This document shows positions 44,696 to 54,505 of a stretch of DNA of 64,000 nucleotides, piece by piece. The DNA is from Vreelandella arcis (lineage in GTDB: Bacteria > Pseudomonadota > Gammaproteobacteria > Pseudomonadales > Halomonadaceae). The position numbers were made by a program, and so were the translations under genes. The DNA is taken from assembly GCF_900103865.1 (NCBI RefSeq), contig NZ_FNII01000001.1, positions 62,001 to 126,000 on the forward strand, given 5' to 3'. The notes beneath the pieces are model-generated. The model saw only the letters and a list, made by a program, of their open reading frames with translations. It was not told the origin of the DNA and searched no databases. Every line of letters starts with the position of its first letter. Position 1 is the stretch's first letter.

Positions 44696-44956
44696 ATGGC
44701 TCGCGTTACCGTTGAAGACTGTCTTGATAATGTGGAAAACCGTTTCAAGCTCGTGATGATTTCCACCCAGCGTGCCCGTCAGCTGGCGCGGGGCACCCGC
44801 GATTCACAACTGCCTTGGGAGAATGACAAACCCACCGTGATGGCGCTGCGTGAAATTGCCGCGGGTTTGGTGGATCACACGGTTCTGGACGAACCAGTTG
44901 AAGCCCCCGTTCGCGCTCGTCCAGCAATAGCTCCCAGCGCACAAATCGACGAATAA
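44696..44956 (+). CDS. rpoZ: RNA polymerase omega subunit
   Basis: 86 residues: [31 protein letters not shown] is the conserved omega core, followed by [16 protein letters not shown] and a short variable tail. Omega supports RNA polymerase assembly and forms part of one ppGpp-binding site. AGGAAGG precedes the ATG. It lies between gmk and spoT. Confidence 0.97.
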   Translation: MARVTVEDCLDNVENRFKLVMISTQRARQLARGTRDSQLPWENDKPTVMALREIAAGLVDHTVLDEPVEAPVRARPAIAPSAQIDE

Positions 44957-44984
44957 GGTTCACGACCGATTAGAGGCGCGGTGA

Positions 44985-47114
44985 ATGTTTACCATTGATG
45001 ACCTGGCCGACCGACTCGGCGGCTATTTACCTCCCGACGAGATCCAACAGGTCAAACGCGCCTTTTATTACGCCGAACAGGCCCATGATGGTCAGCGGCG
45101 TCGCTCCGGCGAGCCTTACGTTACCCACCCGCTAGCGGTCGCCAATATCCTGGCCAATATGCACATGGACCATCAAAGCCTGATGGCCGCCATGCTGCAC
45201 GATGTCATTGAAGATACCGGGGTGTCGAAAAAAGCGCTTGGCGCACAATTTGGCCATCCGGTCGCCGAACTGGTCGACGGGGTCTCTAAGCTGACCCAGA
45301 TCACCTTCGAAGATAAAGCCGTCGCTCAGGCGGAAAACTTCCAGAAGATGGTGTTGGCCATGTCGCGGGACATCCGCGTGATTATCGTCAAGCTGGCCGA
45401 CCGGCTGCATAATATGCGCACCTTGGGTGCGTTGCGTCCTGATAAAAAACGCCGTATTGCCCGCGAAACGCTGGAAATCTACGCTCGTATAGCCGGACGA
45501 TTGGGGATCAACACCATCCGCGTTGAGCTTGAGGATCTGTCCTTTCAGGCGATTCACCCGATGCGTTCTGAGCGTATTAAGCGTGCCGTTTCCAATGCCC
45601 GGGGGCATCGGCGCAGTGCGATGCGCGAAGTGCAGGCAACGCTGCAAAAAAGCGTTGATGACGAAGGCTTAGATGGCACCGTGGTTGGCCGCCAGAAGCA
45701 TCTGCTGTCGATTTATCGCAAAATGCGCGATCAGCGCAAACCGTTCGCAGAAATTATGGATGTGTTCGGTTTTCGCATCATCACCGAAGACGTTGCCAGC
45801 TGTTACCGTATTTTAGGCGTGGTGCATAATCTCTATAAGCCGGTACCGGGGCGGTTTAAAGATTACATCGCGATTCCCAAGGCCAACGGTTACCAGAGCC
45901 TGCATACCACGTTGTTTGGACAGCGGGGCATGCCCATTGAAGTGCAAATTCGCACCCGTGAAATGGAAGCCATGGCTAACAACGGCATTGCCGCGCATTG
46001 GTTGTATAAAGCGGGGCAAACGTCGCATCCGATTGCCGAGGGCAGCCACGCTCGGGCACGTGCCTGGGTGAAAGGACTCTTGGAGATGCAGCGCCATGCG
46101 GGCGACTCCCTCGAGTTTATCGAACACGTTAAGAACGATCTTTTTCCCGACGATATCTACGTATTCACGCCCAAAGGCGACATCATGGAGTTGCCTCAAG
46201 GGGCTACCGTTATTGATTTTGCCTACACTGTGCATACCGATATCGGCAATAACTGTATTGCCTGCCGGATTGACCGCCATCTGGCCCCACTTTCCACGCG
46301 CCTGGAAAGCGGCCAGACCCTGGATATCATTACGGCACCAGGGGCACGGCCTAACCTGGCATGGCTTAATTTTGTCGCCACGGCCAAGGCACGCTCGGCA
46401 ATTCGCCATGCGTTGAAGCATCAGCAACATACCGAAGCGGTAATGCTGGGACGGCGATTGCTAAACAAAGCGCTAGCGCCGTTCAATACCAGCTTGGAAG
46501 AGCTTGAACCGACGGTGCTAAGCCGCGCGTTTGCGCAGCTTGATGTCCCCTCCGAAGAAGCGCTGCTAGAGTCATTAGGGCTTGGTAACCGCGTTGCCCA
46601 TGTGGTGGCGCGACGCTTAGTGGACGTGGCAGACGGTCATCCAAACGACTTGGTCAACGAGGGCACTAACAGCAAAGCGGTGGTGATTAGCGGCAGCGAA
46701 GGCATGGTGATCAATTTTGCTCGCTGTTGCCACCCGCTGCCCGGCGATACTGTCGTTGGGCACCTTTCCGTTGGTAAAGGGCTCGTGGTGCACCGCGCCG
46801 AGTGTAAAAACCTGACGGATAAAGACGACCCCGATAAAGTCTTTGCCCTGCAGTGGTCCGACCAGATAGACGAAGATTTCCCCGTGGCCCTGCGCATTGA
46901 AATCGAGAGTCGCCGCGGCTTGGTCGCCGAACTGGCTGGGCTGGTCACCGATGCCGATGCCAACATTGAACGTATCGGCATTGAAGAGCGCGATGCGCGC
47001 CTGGCCACTGTGAATCTCACGCTTTCAGTGAAGGGCCGCGTTCACCTGGCCCGTATTATGAAACGCATTCGTAACCTACCCAACGTCGGCAAAATAACCC
47101 GCATGGCAAATTAA
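44985..47114 (+). CDS. spoT: Bifunctional (p)ppGpp synthetase/hydrolase SpoT
   Basis: 709 residues in the usual order: HD hydrolase domain (THPLAVANILANMHMD, MLHDVIEDTG; intact HD pair, so hydrolase active), RelA/SpoT synthetase domain (ISIPKANGYQSLHTTLFG-like, here IAIPKANGYQSLHTTLFG), TGS domain (VFTPKGDIMELPQGATVIDFAYTVHT), and C-terminal ACT domain. SpoT balances alarmone levels in response to starvation and fatty-acid or phosphate stress. The start is supported by a GAGGCG stretch upstream. It is part of the gmk-rpoZ-spoT-ridA series. Confidence 0.97.
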   Translation: MFTIDDLADRLGGYLPPDEIQQVKRAFYYAEQAHDGQRRRSGEPYVTHPLAVANILANMHMDHQSLMAAMLHDVIEDTGVSKKALGAQFGHPVAELVDGVSKLTQITFEDKAVAQAENFQKMVLAMSRDIRVIIVKLADRLHNMRTLGALRPDKKRRIARETLEIYARIAGRLGINTIRVELEDLSFQAIHPMRSERIKRAVSNARGHRRSAMREVQATLQKSVDDEGLDGTVVGRQKHLLSIYRKMRDQRKPFAEIMDVFGFRIITEDVASCYRILGVVHNLYKPVPGRFKDYIAIPKANGYQSLHTTLFGQRGMPIEVQIRTREMEAMANNGIAAHWLYKAGQTSHPIAEGSHARARAWVKGLLEMQRHAGDSLEFIEHVKNDLFPDDIYVFTPKGDIMELPQGATVIDFAYTVHTDIGNNCIACRIDRHLAPLSTRLESGQTLDIITAPGARPNLAWLNFVATAKARSAIRHALKHQQHTEAVMLGRRLLNKALAPFNTSLEELEPTVLSRAFAQLDVPSEEALLESLGLGNRVAHVVARRLVDVADGHPNDLVNEGTNSKAVVISGSEGMVINFARCCHPLPGDTVVGHLSVGKGLVVHRAECKNLTDKDDPDKVFALQWSDQIDEDFPVALRIEIESRRGLVAELAGLVTDADANIERIGIEERDARLATVNLTLSVKGRVHLARIMKRIRNLPNVGKITRMAN

Positions 47115-47126
47115 TCGCCCGCTGTG

Positions 47127-47159
47127 GCTGACGCTAGCCAATGGCTGGCCAGCGTTAGC
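47127..47159 (+). terminator. Hairpin between spoT and ridA, possible terminator
   Basis: GCTGACGCTAGCCA (47127-47140) pairs at 12 of 14 positions with TGGCCAGCGTTAGC (47146-47159). A T-run (47177-47183) is 17 bp further, so termination would be weak; it may be an RNA-stabilising structure instead. Confidence 0.35.
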
Positions 47160-47214
47160 TATGGCAGCGCCCATGTTTTTTTAACGTTTAAGGCATCAAG
47201 GAGCACGATATCCA

Positions 47215-47604
47215 ATGAGCAATAAAGCTGTTATCAACACTGAAAAGGCCCCCGCTGCTATCGGCCCCTATTCCCAAGCGGTCAAAGCGGGCAACACCGT
47301 GTATCTGTCCGGCCAGATTCCTCTCGACCCGGCGTCGATGGACATCGTCTCTGACGATTTTGAAACTCAGGCGCGCCAGGTATTTACCAATCTACAGGCG
47401 GTATGCGAAGAAGCCGCAGGCACGCTTGGCGATATCGTCAAACTCAACCTGTATTTGGTCGATTTAGATAACTTTGCGATAGTGAACAAGGTGATGGAAG
47501 AGTTCTTCTCAACGCCGTTTCCGGCCCGTGCCGCGGTAGGGGTAAAAGCGTTGCCGAAGGGTAGTCAGGTAGAAGCCGAAGCGGTAATGGTGATCGGCGA
47601 CTAG
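47215..47604 (+). CDS. ridA: RidA, reactive intermediate imine deaminase
   Basis: 129 residues matching archetypal RidA: KAPAAIGPYSQAVKAGNTVYLSGQIPLDP at the N-terminus and FPARAAVGVKALPKGSQVEAEAVMV at the C-terminus, with the substrate-binding Arg (ARAAV) and the catalytic-site Glu (VEAEA). It hydrolyses 2-aminoacrylate and other imines released by PLP enzymes. AAGGAG lies upstream. Compare the more divergent RidA-family protein at 2265. Confidence 0.96.
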   Translation: MSNKAVINTEKAPAAIGPYSQAVKAGNTVYLSGQIPLDPASMDIVSDDFETQARQVFTNLQAVCEEAAGTLGDIVKLNLYLVDLDNFAIVNKVMEEFFSTPFPARAAVGVKALPKGSQVEAEAVMVIGD

Positions 47605-47619
47605 CCCTTTTGCATACCG

Positions 47620-47652
47620 CCATGAGCGAGCCAAGTGCTCGCTCATGGTTTT
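47620..47652. terminator. Strong bidirectional terminator between ridA and the epimerase-like gene
   Basis: CCATGAGCGAGC (47620-47631) pairs perfectly with GCTCGCTCATGG (47637-47648) around CAAGT and is followed by TTTTC on the plus strand. It separates two convergent genes. Confidence 0.85.
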
Positions 47653-47668
47653 CGCTTGGCGTTCAGGG

Positions 47669-48550
47669 TTAAGCTTTTTGCGCCTGACCAAAACCACCCT
47701 CTTTCATCACCTGAGCGTAGCCCTCGCGGTAGCTGGGGTAGCGGAATTGATAGCCCGCCTCAAGGATGCGCCGATTATCGCAACGCTTGCTGGTGCGCCG
47801 ACGCAGCGGCGACTGCATGGTCTCGGTAGATTCGACGTTGAGCTGCTTGGCGATCCAGGCCATTACGTTATGCATCGTGACCGGCTCGCAATCACTGCCC
47901 AGGTAAAGGTTCGCCAATGACTGGCCGTTCTCCTGGGCGTGGATTAGGTGGGCCAGAATACCGGTGCAGTCGTTGCGGTGAATGCGGTTGGAATAAATGA
48001 CTGGGGTCACCGGGGCGATTCGGCCTTCAACGACTTGGTGAATAAGCCGGTCGCGGCCAGGGCCGTAAATCCCTGAAAAACGCACCACGGTGCCAGGCAG
48101 GGGGTGATTGATCAGTGCTTGCTCGGCCTCGCACATTAACGTGCCGGAAAAACTGGTCGGCTCGGTGGGGCTTTCTTCGTTGACCACCTCGCCTTCTTGC
48201 TGGCCGTAAACGCTGGTCGACGAGACAAAGAACACCCGGCGTGGTGGTGTGGCATGTTGCTCCATCACGCTCAGCACGCGCTTTAAGCCCTCTGGGTAGG
48301 CACTTTGATAGGCACTTTCTTCAAAGTGATCCGCGCTGACCGTGTAAATGACGTAATCAGCCTCGGGCAGGGCGCTGGCACCGGCGTCTTCAAGCGCATT
48401 AAGATCCAGCGCTAGGGGTTCGATACCCGTGTCTTGCAGCGCATCGACATGGCGGCGAACGCCAATCACGCGGTGGCCTTCGCTGAGAAGCTCGCGGCCC
48501 AGCGTTATGCCAATATCGCCACAGCCAATAATCAGTACCGTAAGCGTCAC
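47669..48550 (-). CDS. NAD-dependent epimerase/SDR family protein (YeeZ-like)
   Basis: About 293 residues, extended SDR fold with the nucleotide motif VLIIGCGDIGITLGREL, VIYTVSADHFEESAYQSAYPEGLKRVL and the SSTSVYG active-site segment with the Tyr, in place of the usual Y-x-x-x-K arrangement. The start is uncertain: GTG 48550 is preferred because AGGAG (about 48560-48564 on the minus strand) is at a normal distance, whereas it touches the upstream GTG at 48559. Substrate unknown. Confidence 0.85.
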   Translation of the reverse strand: MTLTVLIIGCGDIGITLGRELLSEGHRVIGVRRHVDALQDTGIEPLALDLNALEDAGASALPEADYVIYTVSADHFEESAYQSAYPEGLKRVLSVMEQHATPPRRVFFVSSTSVYGQQEGEVVNEESPTEPTSFSGTLMCEAEQALINHPLPGTVVRFSGIYGPGRDRLIHQVVEGRIAPVTPVIYSNRIHRNDCTGILAHLIHAQENGQSLANLYLGSDCEPVTMHNVMAWIAKQLNVESTETMQSPLRRRTSKRCDNRRILEAGYQFRYPSYREGYAQVMKEGGFGQAQKA

Positions 48551-48732
48551 GTTGCTCACTCCTGTTGATAAATAATCCCTATTAGATACAAAGTCCCTGA
48601 TCTACAATTACTTAAACGATAAGCAATAGTAGAGACGAAATCGTCAGCAGGGCTTGCCTGTCCTTTTCCTACTCGCTAATTGTCACGCTAGTTAGTCACA
48701 AGCTGCTACGAGAGGATGCCACTGGCACCACT

Positions 48733-49662
48733 ATGACTTTAACAGAACTTCGCTACATCGTAACCCTTGCCCAAGAGCGCCACTTTGGCCGTGCTGCTGA
48801 ACGTTGCCACGTTTCCCAGCCCACGCTGTCGGTGGCCGTCAAAAAGCTTGAGGATGAGCTTGAAACGCCGTTGTTCGAACGCTCCAAGGCGACGGTTCAA
48901 GTCACCCCGTTAGGCGAGAAGATCATCGCGCAAGCCCAGCGCGTCCTAGAGCAGAGCAGTTTAATTTTCGATATGGCCAGCGCCGGGAAAGATCAGCTCG
49001 CCAATCCGCTGCGCATCGGGGCCATTTACACTATCGGCCCTTACTTGTTTCCGCATCTGATTCCCGAACTGGCCAAGGCCGCGCCGCAAATGCCCCTCTA
49101 TATCGAAGAAGGGTTGACCGGTACGCTGCGTACCAAACTGCGCAGCGGTGAGTTGGATGTGATTATCGTGGCACTGCCGTTCACCGAAACTGACGTTGTC
49201 ACCAAACCGATTTACGACGAGACCTTTGAGATCCTGGTGCCGGCCAATCACCGTTGGAAAGAGCGGGACGCGATCCATAAAGAAGAACTACTCGAAGAGC
49301 GGTTATTGCTCCTCGGCGAGGGCCACTGCTTCCGCGATCAACTGTTAGAAGCTTGCCCGGCGATCATGCAAAAGCTGAACAACCCCAATAATACGTTAAT
49401 TGCCGAAGGGGGGTCGCTGGAAACGATTCGCCACATGGTGGCCTCAAAACTGGGCATTACGGTGTTGCCGCAGTCAGCGCTGGGCATGGATCAGTATGAA
49501 AATGCCATGCTGATCAGCCGCCCCTTTGTCGGGCCAGCCCCCTCGCGGACGGTAGCCATCGCCTGGCGGGCCAGTTTCCCTCGCCCTAAAGCGATCGATG
49601 CCCTAGTGAATGCGATCAATCAGTGCCATCGGCCAGCCAAGGCGGCGACCGCTGTTTCATGA
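48733..49662 (+). CDS. oxyR: Hydrogen peroxide-responsive LysR-type regulator OxyR
   Basis: 309 residues. N-terminal LysR HTH (MTLTELRYIVTLAQERHFGRAAERCHVSQPTLSVAVKKLE). The redox pair of OxyR is present in GEGHCFRDQLLEACPA, nine residues apart as in Cys199/Cys208 of E. coli OxyR. Oxidation by peroxide forms a disulfide and activates catalase and peroxidase genes. Its stop overlaps the recG start (ATGA), the usual oxyR-recG order in Pseudomonas relatives. Confidence 0.96.
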   Translation: MTLTELRYIVTLAQERHFGRAAERCHVSQPTLSVAVKKLEDELETPLFERSKATVQVTPLGEKIIAQAQRVLEQSSLIFDMASAGKDQLANPLRIGAIYTIGPYLFPHLIPELAKAAPQMPLYIEEGLTGTLRTKLRSGELDVIIVALPFTETDVVTKPIYDETFEILVPANHRWKERDAIHKEELLEERLLLLGEGHCFRDQLLEACPAIMQKLNNPNNTLIAEGGSLETIRHMVASKLGITVLPQSALGMDQYENAMLISRPFVGPAPSRTVAIAWRASFPRPKAIDALVNAINQCHRPAKAATAVS

Positions 49663-51737
49663 GCATGCTTTCGGCACCGGTGACTGAGCTCAAAGGCGTT
49701 GGCGAAGCGCTGGCGTTGAAGCTAGCCCGCTTAGCGATTGAGCAGGTAAGCGACCTGCTGTTCCACTTGCCACTGCGCTACCAAGACCGAACGCGGCTAA
49801 CGCCCATCAGCGAGCTTCGCGCAGGCGCCGAGGCAGTTATCGAAGGCGAAGTCACCGCCTGCGACGTGGTCAAGGGGCGGCGGCGCAGCCTGCTGGTGCG
49901 GCTGCGGGATAACAGCGGTATTTTGAGCCTGCGCTTTTTTCATTTTTCCCCTGCCCAGCAACAACAGCTGCGCCCTGGTGCCATTGTTCGCGCGTTTGGC
50001 GAGGCGCGGGCTGGCGCCACGGGGCTGGAGATTTATCATCCCGAGTACCGACTAAGCGGCGGCAGCGACACGCCGGTGGAAGAGTACTTCACGCCGATTT
50101 ACCCCACCACCGAGGGGCTACACCAAACGCGTTTGCGGGCCCTAACCCAACAGGCCTTGGAGCTACTTGAAAACGAACCTGAGGGGTTGCCGGACGTTAT
50201 TCCCGAAGCGTTGCGCCAGCGTTTTCAGTTACCGGGGCTGCATGCCAGCTTGCAGCTTCTCCACCAGCCGCCGCCGGACGTGGATTTAGAGCAGCTGACC
50301 CACGGCCACCACCCCGCCACGCGTCGCTTAGCGCTGGAAGAGCTGTTGGCTCACCAGCTAAGCCTGCGTGAAGTGCGCTTGCGTATTCAGGCCGATGGCG
50401 CCCCCGAGTTACCGTCCGGGCGCAACCTTCAAGCGCGCTTTTTAGCCCAATTGCCGTTTGCGTTGACCGGTGCCCAGGGCCGGGTGCTTGAAGAAATTGC
50501 GCTGGATCTTGCCCGCCCTGCGCCCATGCTACGGCTGATACAGGGCGATGTCGGGTCGGGGAAAACCGTGGTCGCTGCTATGGCCGCGCTTTCGGCGCTG
50601 GCTGGCAACTGCCAGGCGGCGATCATGGCGCCCACCGAGATCCTCGCCGAGCAGCATTACCGGGCATTTAAAGCTTGGTTTGAGCCACTGGGCATCGAGG
50701 TGGCCTGGCTAGCCGGGAAGCTCAAAGGCAAAGCGCGGCTGGATGCCAAGGCAGCGATTGCTGACGGTCGCGCGCGGATGGTCGTGGGCACCCACGCGCT
50801 GTTTCAGGACGATGTGCATTTCCAATGCCTGGGGCTGGCGATTATCGACGAACAACACCGCTTTGGTGTTCACCAGCGCTTGGCACTGCGCGAAAAAGGC
50901 GAAGCGGGCGGCTTAACGCCACATCAACTGATCATGACGGCCACGCCGATTCCCCGCACGCTGGCGATGAGCGCTTATGCGGATCTGGATGTCTCGGTGA
51001 TTGATGAACTGCCCCCAGGGCGCACGCCAGTGAAAACCGTGGTGGTTGCCGACGAACGCCGCCCCGAGGTGGTCGAGCGTATTCGCAGTGCCTGCAGCGA
51101 GGGGCGCCAAGCCTACTGGGTCTGCACGCTGATTGAAGAGTCCGAAGTGCTTCAGTGCCAAGCGGCAGAAGTGACCCGCGACGAACTAACCGAGACGTTG
51201 CCGGAGCTCGCGATTGGCTTGGTGCATGGACGCATGAAAGCCAGCGAGAAAGCCGAGGTGATGGCCGCCTTTAAAGACGGCGAGTTGGATTTACTAGTCG
51301 CCACCACGGTGATTGAAGTGGGTGTCGACGTGCCCAACGCCAGCCTGATGATTATCGAAAACCCCGAGCGTTTAGGGCTTTCCCAGCTGCATCAGCTGCG
51401 CGGGCGCGTGGGGCGAGGCAGCACGGAGAGTTTCTGCGTACTGCTGTATCACCCGCCGCTGTCGAAAAGCTCACGGGAGCGCTTAAGCGTGATGCGCGAA
51501 ACCACCGATGGCTTCCGCATCGCCGAAAAAGACCTGGAAATTCGTGGGCCCGGTGAAGTGTTAGGCACTCGCCAAACCGGCCTTGCGCAAATGAAAATCG
51601 CCGACCTGGAACGCGATGCCGACCTGCTGGATCAGGTCACCGCCCTGGCCCAGGCGCTACAGAGCCATAAGGACATCACCGCCGTGCTGGTACGCCGCTG
51701 GCTGGGCGAAGCCGCCGGGCGCTATGGGCAGGTTTAG
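49659..51737 (+). CDS. recG: ATP-dependent DNA helicase RecG
   Basis: 692 residues from ATG 49659, which overlaps the oxyR stop. The N-terminal wedge/OB domain includes VIEGEVTACDVVKGRRRSLLVRLRD; helicase motifs include Walker A GDVGSGKT, the DEQH box in LAIIDEQHRFGVHQR, TATPIPRTL and QLHQLRGRVGRG. RecG drives branch migration and fork reversal in recombination repair. An upstream in-frame extension inside oxyR is unlikely. Confidence 0.96.
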   Translation: MSMLSAPVTELKGVGEALALKLARLAIEQVSDLLFHLPLRYQDRTRLTPISELRAGAEAVIEGEVTACDVVKGRRRSLLVRLRDNSGILSLRFFHFSPAQQQQLRPGAIVRAFGEARAGATGLEIYHPEYRLSGGSDTPVEEYFTPIYPTTEGLHQTRLRALTQQALELLENEPEGLPDVIPEALRQRFQLPGLHASLQLLHQPPPDVDLEQLTHGHHPATRRLALEELLAHQLSLREVRLRIQADGAPELPSGRNLQARFLAQLPFALTGAQGRVLEEIALDLARPAPMLRLIQGDVGSGKTVVAAMAALSALAGNCQAAIMAPTEILAEQHYRAFKAWFEPLGIEVAWLAGKLKGKARLDAKAAIADGRARMVVGTHALFQDDVHFQCLGLAIIDEQHRFGVHQRLALREKGEAGGLTPHQLIMTATPIPRTLAMSAYADLDVSVIDELPPGRTPVKTVVVADERRPEVVERIRSACSEGRQAYWVCTLIEESEVLQCQAAEVTRDELTETLPELAIGLVHGRMKASEKAEVMAAFKDGELDLLVATTVIEVGVDVPNASLMIIENPERLGLSQLHQLRGRVGRGSTESFCVLLYHPPLSKSSRERLSVMRETTDGFRIAEKDLEIRGPGEVLGTRQTGLAQMKIADLERDADLLDQVTALAQALQSHKDITAVLVRRWLGEAAGRYGQV

Positions 51738-51742
51738 GTCCG

Positions 51743-53950
51743 TTAAGCGCTAGCGGGTTGCGATTTGGTGTCTGGCTCGCTGTTCGTGAGTCGACCGGCG
51801 GCCTCGCTCAGCGGTGCTAACTGGTTGGCGATCAGGCGTAGCTGGCTTTGAATCGGCCGGTAACGAGTGATGGTTTTATCCTCCGTGGCGGCTGCCCCCT
51901 GCTCATCTAACTGGGTTAACAGCGCCTCGGCCTGATCAGCTAGTGGCGCAATCGACTGGCGTTTATATAGCCGCTCGGCCAACTGGTCGAGCAGCTCGCA
52001 CATGCGCTTGGCAGCCGGCACCAGCGCGGTGTCGTCCTCATCGTCTGCCAACTGGTGGCGGTGAGCGCCCAGTGCGGAAAGGTGGCTTAATAAGGTGTTG
52101 GAGAGCACCAAAAAGCGCAGCCCGTTATCGGCATCCTGTTTACGGTAATGCCCCGGTTCGTGAAGCATATTGGTCAGCATGGTGGACAGCGCGGCGTCGG
52201 CGTTATGCGCATTGCGGCGGGCCAGGCGGTAAGCCAAATCGTCCTGCTTGCCTTCTTCGTACTGGTGGATGATTTCTTCCAGATAGCGGCGATGGTTGGT
52301 CAACACATGGGCTGCCTCGCGGTTGAGCTTCCGCCCTTGCCAGTCGGGCAAAATAAAGAATACCGCTAGGCCGGCAATGAACGCGCCAATTAGCGTATCG
52401 AATAACCGTGGCCAAATAAGATCGAATCCATCGCCCACCTGGTTAAAGCTGCACAAGACCAGCAGGGTAATGGAGGCGGTGGCCAGCACGTAGTGTTTTT
52501 CACGGTTGGCAAAAAACGACACTCCGGCGGCCACGGCGATCATGCTCTGCACCAGCGGGTGGGGAAATAAACTGATCGACGCCCAGCCGACTACCAAGCC
52601 GAGTATCGTGCCGATAATCCGTTGGGAGAGAAACCGCCGAGTGGTGGCAAAGTTAGGCCGGCAGACAAACAGCGTCGTGAGCAGAATCCAAAAGCCCTGC
52701 TCGGGGTCGATCCACTGCATGAGTCCATAGCCCGTCATCAATGCAATGGAAAGCCGCACCGCGTGGCGAAATGTGGGCGAGCCCAGATTAAGGTTCATGC
52801 GTACCCGTTTCCACGCTTCGAGCAAACTTGACGGAGAGCGGTCAAACAAGTCGCTATCCCGGCGATCGTCGGTCGCGTCCGGGGTATGGGCACTGGCGAT
52901 CTGGGATTCCAGCGTGGTCAGGTTGTCGGCCAGGGCATTAAGCGGGCGTATGAGCGGTCGCCACTCGGGCTTGCCTCGGTCACGCAGGTTATCAATCGAG
53001 GCGCGTAAATCGACCAGCGCCTGTTCGCTTTGTTCGTGGCCAAACGGGCGATTCAGCAGCAGTGACTTGGCTAACTGGCGGCAGGCGCGGCCTTGCTGAT
53101 CCAACAGCCGCTGGCAGCGGAACAGCACATCATGATGAAAAAAGGCATCGGTTAAGGCGCTATACGGGTAGTGGGTTGAGCTTGCCCGCTCGTGGATATC
53201 TTGGGCGATAAAGTAGATGCGTAGATAACGGTTGAGCTTACGGTCGCCCCGCTGGCCTTCTAAGCGACGGAAAATCATCTCCTTGGCCTGGTTAAGCGCG
53301 CCGACTACTTTGCCGTTTTGGCGTGCCAGCGCCACGCGGCGGGCTTCCACATCCACGCCGCGAACCGGCTCAAACAGCGCCGATTTCAAAATCAGAAATT
53401 CACCCAGCGCCTTATACACCCGCGCCATGCTCTGTTTGACCGGCTGGCGCGAAAACAGTGCGCACCACACCACGGAAATGGCGCCGTACCAGGCAGCCCC
53501 CGCCAACAGCAGCAACTGGCGTGCCGCCACGTCTTCGTCTACTCCGCCGTGCTGTTCGATGTTGATCATCGAGTAGATCGATAGAATCAGCGTGCCCGAG
53601 GCAATTGTGGCGTAGCGTTGGCCGACAGCGCCGAGCATAATCAGCGTAAAAGCCGAAAGCCCCAGCCCAAGGGCAAACAGCCACGGCCAGGGGAACAACC
53701 ACTGCACGATAAACGACGCCGAGGCAAAGCACACAAGCGTCACCAGCAGCGCCTGAAAGCGACCCTCCCAGCTGTCGTCGGTTTCCGACAGGGCGCTGGC
53801 GATAATGCCGAGAAAAAGCGGGATGACCAGCGCCACATCGCTCAGCGTAATACTCACCAACAGCGCGCCACTAAACGCGATAAATACGCGCAGGCTATAG
53901 GCGAATTTATCTAGCGTCCAAAGACGTCGCAGTGGCAATGAAATGGGCAT
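51743..53950 (-). CDS. yccS: YccS/FUSC family inner membrane protein
   Basis: 735 residues with two blocks of about five to six membrane helices (about 18-150 and 390-530) separated and followed by cytoplasmic helical regions. The second block has YGLMQWIDPEQGFWILLTTLFVCRPNFATTRRFLSQRIIGTILGLVVGW, the signature of the FUSC/YccS group related to aromatic-acid exporters (AaeB). The function is not established; export of organic acids is likely for the family. Only 5 bp separate its stop from that of recG (convergent). Confidence 0.88.
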   Translation of the reverse strand: MPISLPLRRLWTLDKFAYSLRVFIAFSGALLVSITLSDVALVIPLFLGIIASALSETDDSWEGRFQALLVTLVCFASASFIVQWLFPWPWLFALGLGLSAFTLIMLGAVGQRYATIASGTLILSIYSMINIEQHGGVDEDVAARQLLLLAGAAWYGAISVVWCALFSRQPVKQSMARVYKALGEFLILKSALFEPVRGVDVEARRVALARQNGKVVGALNQAKEMIFRRLEGQRGDRKLNRYLRIYFIAQDIHERASSTHYPYSALTDAFFHHDVLFRCQRLLDQQGRACRQLAKSLLLNRPFGHEQSEQALVDLRASIDNLRDRGKPEWRPLIRPLNALADNLTTLESQIASAHTPDATDDRRDSDLFDRSPSSLLEAWKRVRMNLNLGSPTFRHAVRLSIALMTGYGLMQWIDPEQGFWILLTTLFVCRPNFATTRRFLSQRIIGTILGLVVGWASISLFPHPLVQSMIAVAAGVSFFANREKHYVLATASITLLVLCSFNQVGDGFDLIWPRLFDTLIGAFIAGLAVFFILPDWQGRKLNREAAHVLTNHRRYLEEIIHQYEEGKQDDLAYRLARRNAHNADAALSTMLTNMLHEPGHYRKQDADNGLRFLVLSNTLLSHLSALGAHRHQLADDEDDTALVPAAKRMCELLDQLAERLYKRQSIAPLADQAEALLTQLDEQGAAATEDKTITRYRPIQSQLRLIANQLAPLSEAAGRLTNSEPDTKSQPASA

Positions 53951-54148
53951 AAGGTCTCTTGTTGATCGTCATTATTAGACTTTAGTCGTGACCTTAGTAT
54001 AGAGGGTTGGCATACCGGTTGTCTTCAACGGCGGCCCACTTGATAACGGCAGGCGCCATTAAATACAGGCGTCAGGCAGGGGGATATCGATAGTTGGCGT
54101 GGTTTAGGTTGGCCCCTCAAGCGTCAACCTGGCTGTCGGGGCCATCCA

Positions 54149-54505
54149 CTACAAATACTTGAGCAGTTTCTGCAGCTTGTTCATATCGGCGGAGTCGCCT
54201 ACCAGGCGAACTTCGCCGTTAATCATACCGTCGAGAAAGGCTTGCTGCGTTGGCTTTTTGAGGATGCGTAGTGCCGCCTCATCATCGCGAAAACGCAGCT
54301 CAAGATCCAGATCGACAGGCAACCCCTTACCCGATGTGATGCTTGTCGGCGACATCCGGTAATGGCGGGCAATGCTCAAATCTTCTGTGGCAATGCCCCA
54401 GTTCAGGCCGCGCATCCGTTCGAGTTGTTCCCGAAATTGCGGCTTGCGGCGCAGGGCTCGTTTGAGCAATAAGCCCAGTAGCCACAGCGTCAGTTTGAGC
54501 TTCAT
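54149..54505 (-). CDS. SCP2-like sterol-binding-domain protein, 118 aa
   Basis: 118 residues. The N-terminus is hydrophobic and basic (MKLKLTLWLLGLLLKRALRRKPQFREQL), suggesting membrane association. The remainder resembles a SCP2-type fold (LRFRDDEAALRILKKPTQQAFLDGMINGEVRLVGDSADMNKLQKLL). Its ATG overlaps the HU stop by one base (TAATG), so it is translationally coupled to the HU gene. The ligand is unknown. Confidence 0.72.
   Translation of the reverse strand: MKLKLTLWLLGLLLKRALRRKPQFREQLERMRGLNWGIATEDLSIARHYRMSPTSITSGKGLPVDLDLELRFRDDEAALRILKKPTQQAFLDGMINGEVRLVGDSADMNKLQKLLKYL

Noticed and set aside
51943-53914. Several open frames of 60-120 codons on the plus strand
   Set aside because: All are antisense to the FUSC/YccS gene and reflect its codon composition.
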